NCBI GenBank assembly: GCA_020723045.1
Contig: DYJQ01000042.1
Span: 1 to 6,211 of the forward strand
Origin: Candidatus Micrarchaeum sp.
Lineage (GTDB): Archaea; Micrarchaeota; Micrarchaeia; CAILAH01
Reading direction: 5' to 3'
Length of the DNA: 6,211 nt
In this document: piece after piece, positions 1 to 5,494 of the stretch
How positions within the stretch are numbered: position 1 is the first letter of the stretch
Layout of the letters: every line of letters begins with the position of its first letter
The notes under the pieces: generated by a model
The model's input: the letters and a program-made list of their open reading frames with translations, nothing else
What the model was told of the DNA's origin: nothing
The model's database searches: none
Program-made: the position numbers and the translations under genes

Positions 1-534
1 ATCGCCCATGACAGTCATATTTTTTGAAGGATAAAAGCTGAAAACCGCTGCATCTCCAAAAGAGCCTATTTTCTTGTTGCCAAGAGTCGAGCCATGCGCC
101 TGGCATGCATCTTCCAATATGAATGAGTCAGGGAACTTATCGCGAAGCTCAGCCATATCGACGGGATTGCCATAGAGATGCACCGGAATAATTGCCTTCG
201 CATTTTTCTGGATTTTGGATGAATCAATATTGTAACTTACAGGTGAGATATCGCAGAAGATGGGTTTTAGACCGGCGTGGAGCACTGAATTTGATGTCGC
301 AATGAAGGTCATCGCAGGGACCACGACTTCTCCCTTGATTCCAGCTGCAAGCTGTGCAAGGAAGAGCCCCGAACCCCCAGAGTTGAGGCTCACTGCGTGC
401 CTGACTCCGATGTACCGCGCAAATTCCTCCTCAAACTTGTAGACGTTTTCACCAAGCACATACTTGTCGTTTACCGCATTGAGCAGTGCATCCGTCTCCT
501 CCTTGGTAATAGATGGCATTGACAAAGGTATCAT
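1..534 (-). CDS. DegT/DnrJ/EryC1/StrS family PLP aminotransferase, N-terminal half (partial)
   Basis: The 178 visible codons begin MIPLSMPSITKEE and run off the left edge of the window in frame. The family transfers an amino group to keto-sugars using pyridoxal phosphate, usually making amino sugars for surface glycans or glycoprotein sugars in the cytoplasm. Visible signatures: the SLNSGGSGLFLA segment (about residues 49-60) that holds the cofactor phosphate, PAMTFIATSN near residue 75, EDACQAHGS (141-149) whose D142 should pair with the pyridine nitrogen, and SFYPSKNMT (166-174), where K171 is the expected Schiff-base lysine. Family members are usually 360-390 residues, so about half is missing. 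The ATG at 534 is 39 nt past the stop of the upstream winged-helix gene. A TATA-like element centred about 26 nt upstream and no GGTGA site suggest a leaderless mRNA. The exact sugar substrate cannot be read from this half. Confidence 0.92.
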   Translation of the reverse strand, partial: MIPLSMPSITKEETDALLNAVNDKYVLGENVYKFEEEFARYIGVRHAVSLNSGGSGLFLAQLAAGIKGEVVVPAMTFIATSNSVLHAGLKPIFCDISPVSYNIDSSKIQKNAKAIIPVHLYGNPVDMAELRDKFPDSFILEDACQAHGSTLGNKKIGSFGDAAVFSFYPSKNMTVMGD

Positions 535-555
535 AATTAGAATTAATCAAACAAA

Positions 556-564
556 GGATAAAAA
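556..564 (-). promoter_or_regulatory. TATA-like promoter for a leaderless aminotransferase transcript
   Basis: On the minus strand the intergenic gap contains TTTTTATCC. Its centre near 560 lies about 26 nt upstream of the ATG at 534, which is the usual archaeal TATA-to-start-site distance. No GGTGA-like ribosome binding site precedes the ATG, consistent with transcription starting at or next to the start codon. The element sits between the winged-helix gene stop and the aminotransferase, so the latter can be expressed apart from the rpl10e unit. This is a motif match only. Confidence 0.5.
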
Positions 565-573
565 CTTAAAATG

Positions 574-2172
574 TTATACGCTCTCCTCAAACTTCTTCGA
601 AAGCTCCCTGCTCTCATTCAAGAGTTGCTGAAGCCGTTCCCTCCCAGTCTTGAGCCGGAGCTCAATATCGCCATCCTTCTCCATGAGTGCATTGGCCTCA
701 TGCTCGCTCTCCTTGCTTATCCTGTTGAGCTCGGCCAGGTATTTCTGCATCCATCCACGCTCTATCTCCATTCGCAGTGAATTTATCTCGCTCTCACGGG
801 TTTCTGCCACGTTCTTGAGTTCAGCGACCTTTCTGTTGTACACATCCTCAACCTGCGCGATAGTCTTCTCCGCATCAGCGAGCTTTGCATCATAGGATTC
901 AACCAATTTGAGCATGGCATCAGCAGAGCGTGCGCGCTCCATTATCCCGTCAAGCATCTCCTTGAGCTCATCAAGCTGTAATTGAGAACCATCAACAAGC
1001 GCAGCCATCTTCTCAACGACTGCCTGCTCCTCGTCAATCTTCTTCCTTGCCTCCGCAATATACTTCTGCGCCTGCTCCTTTACCGCACCTACAGATGAAA
1101 TGCCCCCCTCAACGGATGAGAGCGCATCAATACATGCCTTTAATGTATTCTTTGAGAGTGCAAGCTCCGATCTTATACCCTCACGCGCACCGCTAATCTC
1201 ACCCTTTATGCGTGAGATCTCATTAAGCTGGCGTGAATATTCCGCCTCAACGGACGCAAGCGTCTTGCCAGAATCCTGCAACTCTATCTCCGTCTTGGCA
1301 ACGGCATCCGGGAGCTCGATTATGCGCTTCTTGAGTGCTAAAACCGCCGCCTCCCTCTCAGCAAGCTTCTCGCTGAGGGATGAAAGCTGGCCGTCAAAAC
1401 GCGCGATAAGTGGTGCATACTCGTTCGTGTAAAGCTTTTCGCGTTCAGCCTTCAAGTCAGAGATCTCGGCTACGATATTGTTTATGGCCTCAACCTTATT
1501 CTTGAGCATAAGTGAAAGCTCGTTGGCCTTGGCCATGTCGAGATTCCCAGCCTGCGGCGTTACCGTTAGTTTTGGGTCAATCTTGGCAACAACCTTCTCC
1601 CCCCTCTCCTGCTTTTGGGGTAAAAGCATCTTGAACATTACAAACCCGCCGGATGGTTTCGACTCAGGTTCACTAGCCTGCTTTTGTGGTTTCTGCTCTG
1701 ACTTCTCTTCTACAATTGACTGTTTGGGTTTGGCCTTGGCATCCTCTTGCATCTTTGATTTTGCCTTTTCGGAAATCTTGGCCTTTGCGTTTGCAACGCC
1801 AGTGGCAACGGGCTTTGGGAGGACAAGAGCCTCAAGCTCCCTCTTTTTCTCACTGAACTTTTCAAAATGAGATTTATGTTGAGCACTGACTGGAGCTGGC
1901 TTTTGCGGCTCGCGATCTTTCCTGCCCTCTCTCCTTGCTGATTCAAAAACATGGGTTGTCTCGTCAACCGAATCACGGCCTGCCCAGATTATGTACATCT
2001 TCGTGAGATTGTACTCAATCTGAATCAAGCCCTCCCGCTCAAGCAGCCTAGCCCACTTATCAACATCGCCGGCGCGTATGCTGAGAGCACGCGCAACCTC
2101 GATCAGCTCTGCGCGCCTCCTTTCCCTTACATAATCAAGAATCCTATCAACATCAGTCGATATATCAGTCAT
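574..2172 (-). CDS. Winged-helix domain plus long coiled-coil protein, function unknown
   Basis: I do not recognise a named family for this 532-residue protein. Residues 7-65 read as a winged helix-turn-helix: helix 1 (DVDRILDYVRERRRAEL), helix 2 (IEVARALS), helix 3 (AGDVDKWARLLEREG), then a two-strand wing (LIQIEYN, KMYIIWAG). Residues 66-210 form a low-complexity linker rich in K, E, A, Q and P (notably 127-173), with a short hydrophobic patch FVMFKMLLP at 177-185. From about 211 to the end nearly everything is charged heptad-like helix, predicted as coiled coil. No signal peptide, membrane segment, Walker motif or cysteine cluster is visible, so it is probably cytosolic and not an ATPase. 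The layout, a small DNA- or protein-binding head on a long rod, could suit a nucleoid, segregation or scaffold role, but that is speculation. Its ATG overlaps the rpl10e TGA by 4 nt (ATGA), implying coupled translation with that ribosomal gene. Confidence 0.88.
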   Translation of the reverse strand: MTDISTDVDRILDYVRERRRAELIEVARALSIRAGDVDKWARLLEREGLIQIEYNLTKMYIIWAGRDSVDETTHVFESARREGRKDREPQKPAPVSAQHKSHFEKFSEKKRELEALVLPKPVATGVANAKAKISEKAKSKMQEDAKAKPKQSIVEEKSEQKPQKQASEPESKPSGGFVMFKMLLPQKQERGEKVVAKIDPKLTVTPQAGNLDMAKANELSLMLKNKVEAINNIVAEISDLKAEREKLYTNEYAPLIARFDGQLSSLSEKLAEREAAVLALKKRIIELPDAVAKTEIELQDSGKTLASVEAEYSRQLNEISRIKGEISGAREGIRSELALSKNTLKACIDALSSVEGGISSVGAVKEQAQKYIAEARKKIDEEQAVVEKMAALVDGSQLQLDELKEMLDGIMERARSADAMLKLVESYDAKLADAEKTIAQVEDVYNRKVAELKNVAETRESEINSLRMEIERGWMQKYLAELNRISKESEHEANALMEKDGDIELRLKTGRERLQQLLNESRELSKKFEESV

Positions 2173-2708
2173 TGTACCTTACCACCAATGGGCTCAAGCA
2201 CGATCCTGTAACTGCCGGACATCTTGTGGCTAGCCTTCCTGAACGCCTCCGAGACGGTATTTGCGAACCGGCTGTATGTCTTTACCTCAAAGATGATATC
2301 CCTCTTATTAATGCGTGCAGCAAGGTCGCTCGGCTTGCCGAACGATTTTCTCATCCCTTTGGAAAGACGGTCGGCACCTGCACCTGAGAGCATACCATTC
2401 TCACGCACTACATGGTGCGGGTACTTCCTCACCCAGAACTTATAGTTCCCGAGAACGAATTTCTCCAAGTGCCTGCTCGCAGACTGTCTTGCAGCCTCAA
2501 TGGCATTATCGCGCACAAGCAGAGTGTCATCCTGCGCAACCAAGAGCGCCCTCAAGTCATAATCCTCTTTCACCACACCCGTCTCAAACGTGTTGAGGTT
2601 CTTGTGCGGCATTGATTTGACAAAGGACTTCCTGGGCTTCTTCTTGGAATACCTAGTCCACGCTGGCCCTCTGTTATCGCGTACAGTTTTTGCAGGTCTC
2701 AAACCCAT
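2169..2708 (-). CDS. rpl10e: Large-subunit ribosomal protein uL16 (archaeal L10e)
   Basis: A 179-residue protein of the large ribosomal subunit that sits near the elbow of A-site tRNA between the central protuberance and the L7/L12 stalk base. Recognition rests on the family pattern: RDNRGPAWTRYSKKKPRKS near the N-terminus, NAIEAARQSASRHLEK (68-83), GNYKFWVRKYPHHVVREN (87-104), then GAGADRLSKGMRKSFGKP (109-126), the best conserved part of archaeal/eukaryotic L10e. Length is normal for archaea. The same frame opens 24 codons further upstream to an ATG at 2780, but family homology begins at the 2708 ATG and GGTGA (2713-2717) lies 4 nt before it, so that start is preferred. The stop overlaps the following winged-helix gene by 4 nt. 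The sequence shows no sign of decay, unlike its upstream neighbour. Confidence 0.95.
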   Translation of the reverse strand: MGLRPAKTVRDNRGPAWTRYSKKKPRKSFVKSMPHKNLNTFETGVVKEDYDLRALLVAQDDTLLVRDNAIEAARQSASRHLEKFVLGNYKFWVRKYPHHVVRENGMLSGAGADRLSKGMRKSFGKPSDLAARINKRDIIFEVKTYSRFANTVSEAFRKASHKMSGSYRIVLEPIGGKVQ

Positions 2709-2733
2709 ATGCTCACCATTAGATAGAGTTCTG

Positions 2734-2742
2734 TTATATAAA
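2734..2742 (-). promoter_or_regulatory. TATA box upstream of rpl10e
   Basis: The minus strand carries TTTATATAA preceded by purine-rich GGGAAATG, a good archaeal TATA plus BRE-like pair. A start site 24-27 nt beyond its centre would fall around 2711-2714, only a few nucleotides from the rpl10e ATG at 2708 and inside the GGTGA site. Transcripts from here would therefore be nearly leaderless. A second weaker T/A element (TTTAAAAAG, about 2794-2802, minus strand) lies further upstream and could give a leader that includes the ribosome binding site. Confidence 0.55.
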
Positions 2743-2805
2743 CATTTCCCTCCACAGCCATGACGGCCGGGAATGGGCAATATAAGCAGATTAACTTTTT
2801 AAAGC

Positions 2806-3439
2806 TTAATCGATGGCTTCCGCCGTATGATGAATGAGATAAATCTTGACGATCCATTCCTCTTTTATGGGGCTTGCCTTTACAAATTCAACCCTTCCCC
2901 TCTTGGATGCAAGCAATGTAGATATCAATGTGATACATGAATGAGGAATAGAGCCGTTCGTACTCATCGCGGCTTTTGGTTTTCATAGCCGCCAATGAAT
3001 TGATGGAGGAGATAGAATGCAAGCCCGCGTCTAATCGTAGGGGTAAGATACGCAAAGCACATCTGCACCGTTGGGCCGCCCATCACTGAGAGCAATCGCG
3101 GTATATCTTGAGGATCATGCTCATAATCCGCATCCATGCGGACTGCTATATCCTCCTCTCTCGCAAGCTCGGCAACACGTGCCATCCCTGCAAGGGTGGC
3201 CTGTGCAGGGCCTTGATTTCTCTTGAGATGTATTACTTCAAGATGGGAAAATGCATGAGACAATTCATCCAACAACTCCTTCGTGCCATCTGAACTGCCA
3301 TCGTTGACACAGATTATCCTATAATCCTGTATGCGCTTTGAGCTCTTGAGCATTGCATTGAGTCAAGCGCCGTAATCAATGGCCCGATCTGGCGCATGAC
3401 ATTGTATGCCGGCATGTACACAAACAATCGTGGTGCCAT
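2806..3439 (-). pseudogene. Frameshifted family 2 glycosyltransferase (GT-A fold)
   Basis: Reading the minus strand from ATG 3439 gives LFVYMPAYN, then, one frame away, VNDGSSDGT and MDADYEHDP. These are the N-terminal strand, the nucleotide-sugar loop and the DXD-type metal motif of family 2 glycosyltransferases, which use nucleotide- or lipid-linked sugars at the cytoplasmic face of the membrane. Three lesions split the frame: a tandem duplication of the 5-mer GCATT (3350-3359, plus strand); one extra base in the CCGCC region (2987-2993), after which MKTKSRDEYERLYSSF continues; and one extra base in the CCCC run (2897-2900), after which RVEFVKASPIKEEW continues to TAA at 2806. Removing the 7 extra bases restores one 208-codon frame, with DAD at 101-103. 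The longest unbroken fragment is 2964-3353. The two single-base events could be assembly errors; the 5-bp duplication looks real. The start is 13 nt past the tRNA-Ser 3' end. Confidence 0.8.
3350..3359 (+). repeat. 5-bp tandem duplication (GCATT x2) causing a frameshift
   Basis: The plus strand reads GCATTGCATT here; on the coding (minus) strand this is AATGCAATGC. Deleting one copy joins the N-terminal frame ending ALDSM to the frame LKSSKRIQDYRIICVNDGSS with no residue lost at the junction. This points to a slippage duplication in the glycosyltransferase gene. Confidence 0.75.
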
Positions 3440-3452
3440 GTGCAATCACAAA

Positions 3453-3560
3453 CGCCGAGGAGGAGATTTGAACTCCTAACCCCGTGAGGGGATACGCTTA
3501 CAAGCATGCGATTAAATACACTCTCCAGGCGTACGCGTTACCGGATTCCGCCACCTCGGC
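3453..3560 (-). tRNA. tRNA-Ser (anticodon GGA) containing an intron
   Basis: The minus strand folds as a class II tRNA. The acceptor stem GCCGAGG/CCTCGGC is perfect (3554-3560 with 3454-3460) and the discriminator base is G (3453). The D arm is GCG/CGC with GG in its loop. The anticodon stem is TACGC/GCGTA (3529-3533 with 3493-3497), with loop CTGGAGA and anticodon GGA at 3524-3526, which reads UCC and UCU. The variable arm CCCC-TCAC-GGGG is typical of serine tRNA, and the T arm is AGGAG/CTCCT with loop TTCAAAT. CCA is not encoded. These pairings need removal of a 24-nt intron, leaving 84 nt. The anticodon, long variable arm and G73 all agree with serine. No convincing TATA element sits at the expected distance; the nearest good one is at 3713-3720. 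Confidence 0.95.
3499..3522 (-). other. tRNA intron, 24 nt, between positions 37 and 38
   Basis: Without splicing, the anticodon stem would be TACGC/GTGTA with a G-T pair and the variable region would be an impossible-looking 39 nt. Removing 3499-3522 gives a fully Watson-Crick stem and a standard 15-nt variable region. The boundary could shift by one base (A at either edge) without changing the mature tRNA. This is the canonical archaeal intron position. The bulge-helix-bulge is relaxed: the outer helix is perfect and an inner GTGT/GCAT helix with G-T wobbles can form, but the central helix has a T-T mismatch in the standard register. Confidence 0.85.
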
Positions 3561-3593
3561 ATGTGGATGTATTTGTCGGCTCTGTCTGCATGA

Positions 3594-3650
3594 GCATTTT
3601 CGCAATGCGAATGCAGTGCTGGCGCGTGGGGGGGCTTTGCTGCGCAAAAG
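3594..3650. repeat. Pair of tight-loop hairpins upstream of tRNA-Ser
   Basis: Two inverted repeats lie close together. The first pairs GCATT (3594-3598) with AATGC (3610-3614) and CGC (3601-3603) with GCG (3607-3609), with a TT bulge and a 3-nt AAT loop. The second pairs CTTTGC (3635-3640) with GCAAAAG (3644-3650), with one bulged A and a TGC loop. The second shares the TTTGC...GCAAA core of the hairpins found after rpoD. The rest of 3561-3763 holds no gene I can support; it may be a tRNA leader, a repeat remnant or a small RNA. Confidence 0.5.
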
Positions 3651-3712
3651 CGTCAGCATAGGGCCGTTGTTGATGGTCTTTTCACCCCATGCAACCATTT
3701 GGCAAACTAAAC

Positions 3713-3720
3713 CTTAAAAA
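3713..3720 (-). promoter_or_regulatory. Possible minus-strand TATA element
   Basis: TTTTTAAG on the minus strand is the best T/A element upstream of the tRNA-Ser gene. A start near 3692 would give a leader of about 130 nt containing both hairpins before the tRNA. That is long for a tRNA precursor, so the element may serve another transcript or none. Confidence 0.3.
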
Positions 3721-3765
3721 CAGTTTCGACCACACGATGGACGGGCGCTAACGGTGGGAGTTAAG

Positions 3766-3778
3766 TTTAAAAAATAAT
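3766..3778 (+). promoter_or_regulatory. TATA box for the rps13-rps4-rps11-rpoD operon
   Basis: TTTAAAAAATAAT is the strongest A/T element upstream of rps13 on the plus strand, preceded by GGTGGGAGTTAAG. A start about 24-27 nt beyond its centre would fall near 3795, giving a leader of about 120 nt. No other good TATA element occurs between here and the rps13 start. Confidence 0.6.
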
Positions 3779-3794
3779 CGCAACCTAAAGTTAG

Positions 3795-3915
3795 TCGCGT
3801 CGTTATGGCGTCTTTCTCGTTCTGAGAGAGTTTGTGACCCTGCTGTTGTTGTATTGTAGAGAGGAGAGATACTTCCCGCAGTGGGCTAGACTAGAACAAA
3901 AATACAGGTGAGACG
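3795..3915 (+). promoter_or_regulatory. Long 5' leader of the ribosomal protein operon
   Basis: This is the predicted untranslated leader between the inferred start site and the rps13 TTG. It can form a 7-bp stem, CTTTCTC (3812-3818) with GAGAGAG (3824-3830), with one T-G wobble. A purine tract GAGAGGAGAGA (3859-3869) could compete for the same pyrimidines. It also holds a 6-codon ORF (3805-3825) and a GTG-start ORF of 25 codons (3834-3911) whose TGA lies inside the GGTGA site of rps13. Ribosomal protein leaders often carry autoregulatory sites, but none is recognised here. Confidence 0.35.
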
Positions 3916-4524
3916 TTGGCAAAGGAGAAGGATAAATCCCAAAAGAGAGAAAATGCGCCTTCCGAGAAGAAGGAGGGCCAAAAGAGGGTTGAGAAGCCTG
4001 AGAAGGCTGATAAGATTGCTGAGGATATGCGTGGCATCATCCGCATAGCTGGTAAGGATGTTAAGGGGCACGTACCGCTCTGGAAAGCACTCTACCACGT
4101 AAAGGGTGTTGGGAAGAGATACGCACTGATATGCGCGGATGTTACGGCGCAGAAAACTGGCCTCGACATAAACGCCCCGGTAGGAAAACTCACAGACGCG
4201 CAGGTGGGCGAGATTGAGGAGATAATCACAAAACCGCTCGAGAATGGCATACCTTCATACATGGTTAACAGGAGACGGGAGTATTCAAGCGGCAAGGATA
4301 TGCACTTGATAAGCAGCGACCTTGATTTCGCGGTTAAGCAGGATGTTGACAGGGATATAAAGACAAGGACGTGGCGCGGCATAAGCCACATGTACAGGAA
4401 GAAGGTGAGAGGACAGAGGACGAGGACGAGCGGAAGGAGAGGAGGCTCAGTGGGTGTCGTGAAGAAGAAGCTCAAGCCGGGCGAGACATCAGCGCCAGCG
4501 GCTAAAAAGGAGGAGAAAAAGTAG
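3916..4524 (+). CDS. rps13: Small-subunit ribosomal protein uS13 with extended N-terminus
   Basis: uS13 sits in the head of the 30S subunit, where it contacts P-site tRNA and takes part in intersubunit bridges. The family core starts at about residue 39 (RGIIRIAGKDVKG), continues through KALYHVKGVGKRYA (57-70), and ends with the basic tail RGQRTRTSGRRGGSVGV (165-181). The full frame is 202 residues against roughly 150 for typical archaeal uS13. The excess is a K/E-rich N-terminal extension (1-37) and a short C-terminal tail ending APAAKKEEKK. The TTG start is chosen because GGTGA (3907-3911) precedes it by 4 nt and an in-frame stop lies at 3892-3894. ATG 4027 (M38), with GAGG just upstream, is a real alternative that would give a normal-length protein. 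It is the first gene of the operon; its TAG overlaps the ribosome binding site of rps4. Confidence 0.95.
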   Translation: MAKEKDKSQKRENAPSEKKEGQKRVEKPEKADKIAEDMRGIIRIAGKDVKGHVPLWKALYHVKGVGKRYALICADVTAQKTGLDINAPVGKLTDAQVGEIEEIITKPLENGIPSYMVNRRREYSSGKDMHLISSDLDFAVKQDVDRDIKTRTWRGISHMYRKKVRGQRTRTSGRRGGSVGVVKKKLKPGETSAPAAKKEEKK

Positions 4525-4534
4525 GTGACGCTCT

Positions 4535-5089
4535 ATGGGAGACCCAAAGAAATCTAGGAAGAAATATGCCACCCCCTCAATAATGTGGGACCTCAAAAGG
4601 ATCGAAGAGGAGAGAGCGCTCAGGGAGGAGTACGGGCTTAAGAGCGCACTTGAGGTGTGGAAGGCTAGGGCGAGGCTCAGGAACATACGCGGAAATGCAA
4701 GGAAACTGCTCGCAATCGGTTCTGCAGGCAATAAGGTGAGGGAGCAGATACTTGCAAGGGTCAAGAGATATGGCATATTGAAACAGAAGGAGGATAAGGA
4801 GAGCACACTCGATGACCTCCTAGCGCTGGACATCAGGGATATACTTGAAAGAAGACTGCAAACACGTGTATATAAAAAGGGCCTTGCGAGAAGCATAAAA
4901 CAGGCGAGACAACTCATTGTACACGGTTACGTGGCGATTAACGGCAAGAGGGTTACAGTACCTGGGTATATTGTTCCGCTCAGTGAAGAGGATGGTATAG
5001 GTTATTACAAGCACATTGACATAGCGCCGAAGGTTGAAGTGAAAGATGCGCCGGCCGAAACGAAAGAAGAGGTAAAGGGTGAGGAATGA
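4535..5089 (+). CDS. rps4: Small-subunit ribosomal protein uS4
   Basis: uS4 is a primary binder that nucleates assembly of the 30S 5' domain and lies by the mRNA entry tunnel. The 184-residue length is normal for archaea. The N-terminus MGDPKKSRKKYATP and the segment EEYGLKSALEVWKARARLR (31-49) are typical of the archaeal/eukaryotic form. The S4 RNA-binding domain spans about 106-150 (ERRLQTRVYKKGLARS, then IKQARQLIVHGYVAINGK). No zinc-binding cysteines are present, as in most archaeal members. The C-terminus is an acidic/charged tail (EVKDAPAETKEEVKGEE). GGTGA (4524-4528) lies 6 nt before the ATG and overlaps the uS13 stop. The last codons overlap the rps11 start, so the two are probably translated in tandem. 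Confidence 0.96.
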   Translation: MGDPKKSRKKYATPSIMWDLKRIEEERALREEYGLKSALEVWKARARLRNIRGNARKLLAIGSAGNKVREQILARVKRYGILKQKEDKESTLDDLLALDIRDILERRLQTRVYKKGLARSIKQARQLIVHGYVAINGKRVTVPGYIVPLSEEDGIGYYKHIDIAPKVEVKDAPAETKEEVKGEE

Positions 5090-5481
5090 TGGCTGAAGAA
5101 AAGAGGGCAGCGATAGCCCATGTATTCTCCTCAAAAAACAATACGCTCATAACGCTTACCGACCTGAGCGGTGCCGAGACGATTGCAAAATGCAGCGGCG
5201 GTATTATCGTGAAAAATGATAGGTCAAAAGGCTCGCCGTACGCGGCGATGCAGGCTGCATTCAAGGCCGCAGAGCAGGCTAAAGAGAAGGGGATAAGCAA
5301 TCTTTACATACGCATAAGGGCAAAGGGAGGCCACCACTCGAAAACGCCTGGGTCTGGCGCACAGGCAGTAGTGAGAGCGCTTGCAAGGTCTGGACTTAAG
5401 ATACTGAGGATTGATGATGTAACGCCAATACCTACGGACACGACTAAGAGGCCGGGCGGCCGAAGAGGAAGAAGAGTGTAA
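5086..5481 (+). CDS. rps11: Small-subunit ribosomal protein uS11
   Basis: uS11 is a platform protein of the 30S subunit near the E site and the 3' end of 16S rRNA. The 131-residue sequence has the full family pattern: IAHVFSSKNNTLITLTDLSGAET (10-32), KNDRSKGSPYAAMQAA (43-58), the GGHHSKTPGSGAQAVVRAL segment (80-98), IDDVTPIPTD and the invariant basic end RPGGRRGRRV. Two adjacent ATGs are possible: 5086 overlaps the rps4 TGA by 4 nt, while 5089 (MAEEKRA) gives 6-nt spacing to GGTGA (5078-5082), equal to that of rps4. The second is perhaps the more likely initiator; the products differ by one methionine. The purine-rich intercistronic region and close packing indicate one transcript with its neighbours. 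Confidence 0.96.
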   Translation: MMAEEKRAAIAHVFSSKNNTLITLTDLSGAETIAKCSGGIIVKNDRSKGSPYAAMQAAFKAAEQAKEKGISNLYIRIRAKGGHHSKTPGSGAQAVVRALARSGLKILRIDDVTPIPTDTTKRPGGRRGRRV

Positions 5482-5494
5482 GGGGGTTGCAACA

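Noticed and set aside
1100..1870. Long plus-strand ORFs opposite the coiled-coil gene (1100-1432 and 1478-1870)
   Set aside because: They are antisense reflections of a K/E/A/S-rich frame, giving serine- and phenylalanine-rich sequence with no domain; the minus-strand gene explains the region.
2709..2780. Longer start for rpl10e adding 24 residues
   Set aside because: The extra segment spans the TATA box and GGTGA site, resembles no L10e N-terminus, and includes two cysteines not expected in the family.
2964..3353. 129-residue ORF as a complete small glycosyltransferase
   Set aside because: It lacks the N-terminal PAYN strand, which lies just upstream in another frame, and the C-terminal part, which continues in other frames; it is a fragment of the broken gene.
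3350..3359. Programmed frameshift in the glycosyltransferase
   Set aside because: No slippery heptamer or downstream structure is seen, a 5-base duplication is not a typical recoding site, and two further frame breaks follow.
3453..3560. Intronless reading of the tRNA with a 39-nt variable region
   Set aside because: It leaves an anticodon stem with a G-T pair and an abnormally large variable region; splicing 24 nt gives perfect stems and a standard serine arm.
3498..3698. 66-codon minus-strand ORF beginning MVAWGEKTINNGP
   Set aside because: It runs through most of the tRNA-Ser gene, including acceptor, D and anticodon arms, has no recognisable domain and no good ribosome binding site.
3561..3763. 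C/D or H/ACA guide RNA in the region upstream of tRNA-Ser
   Set aside because: No convincing C/D box pair, kink-turn or ACA-flanked stem could be read; only tight-loop hairpins are visible.
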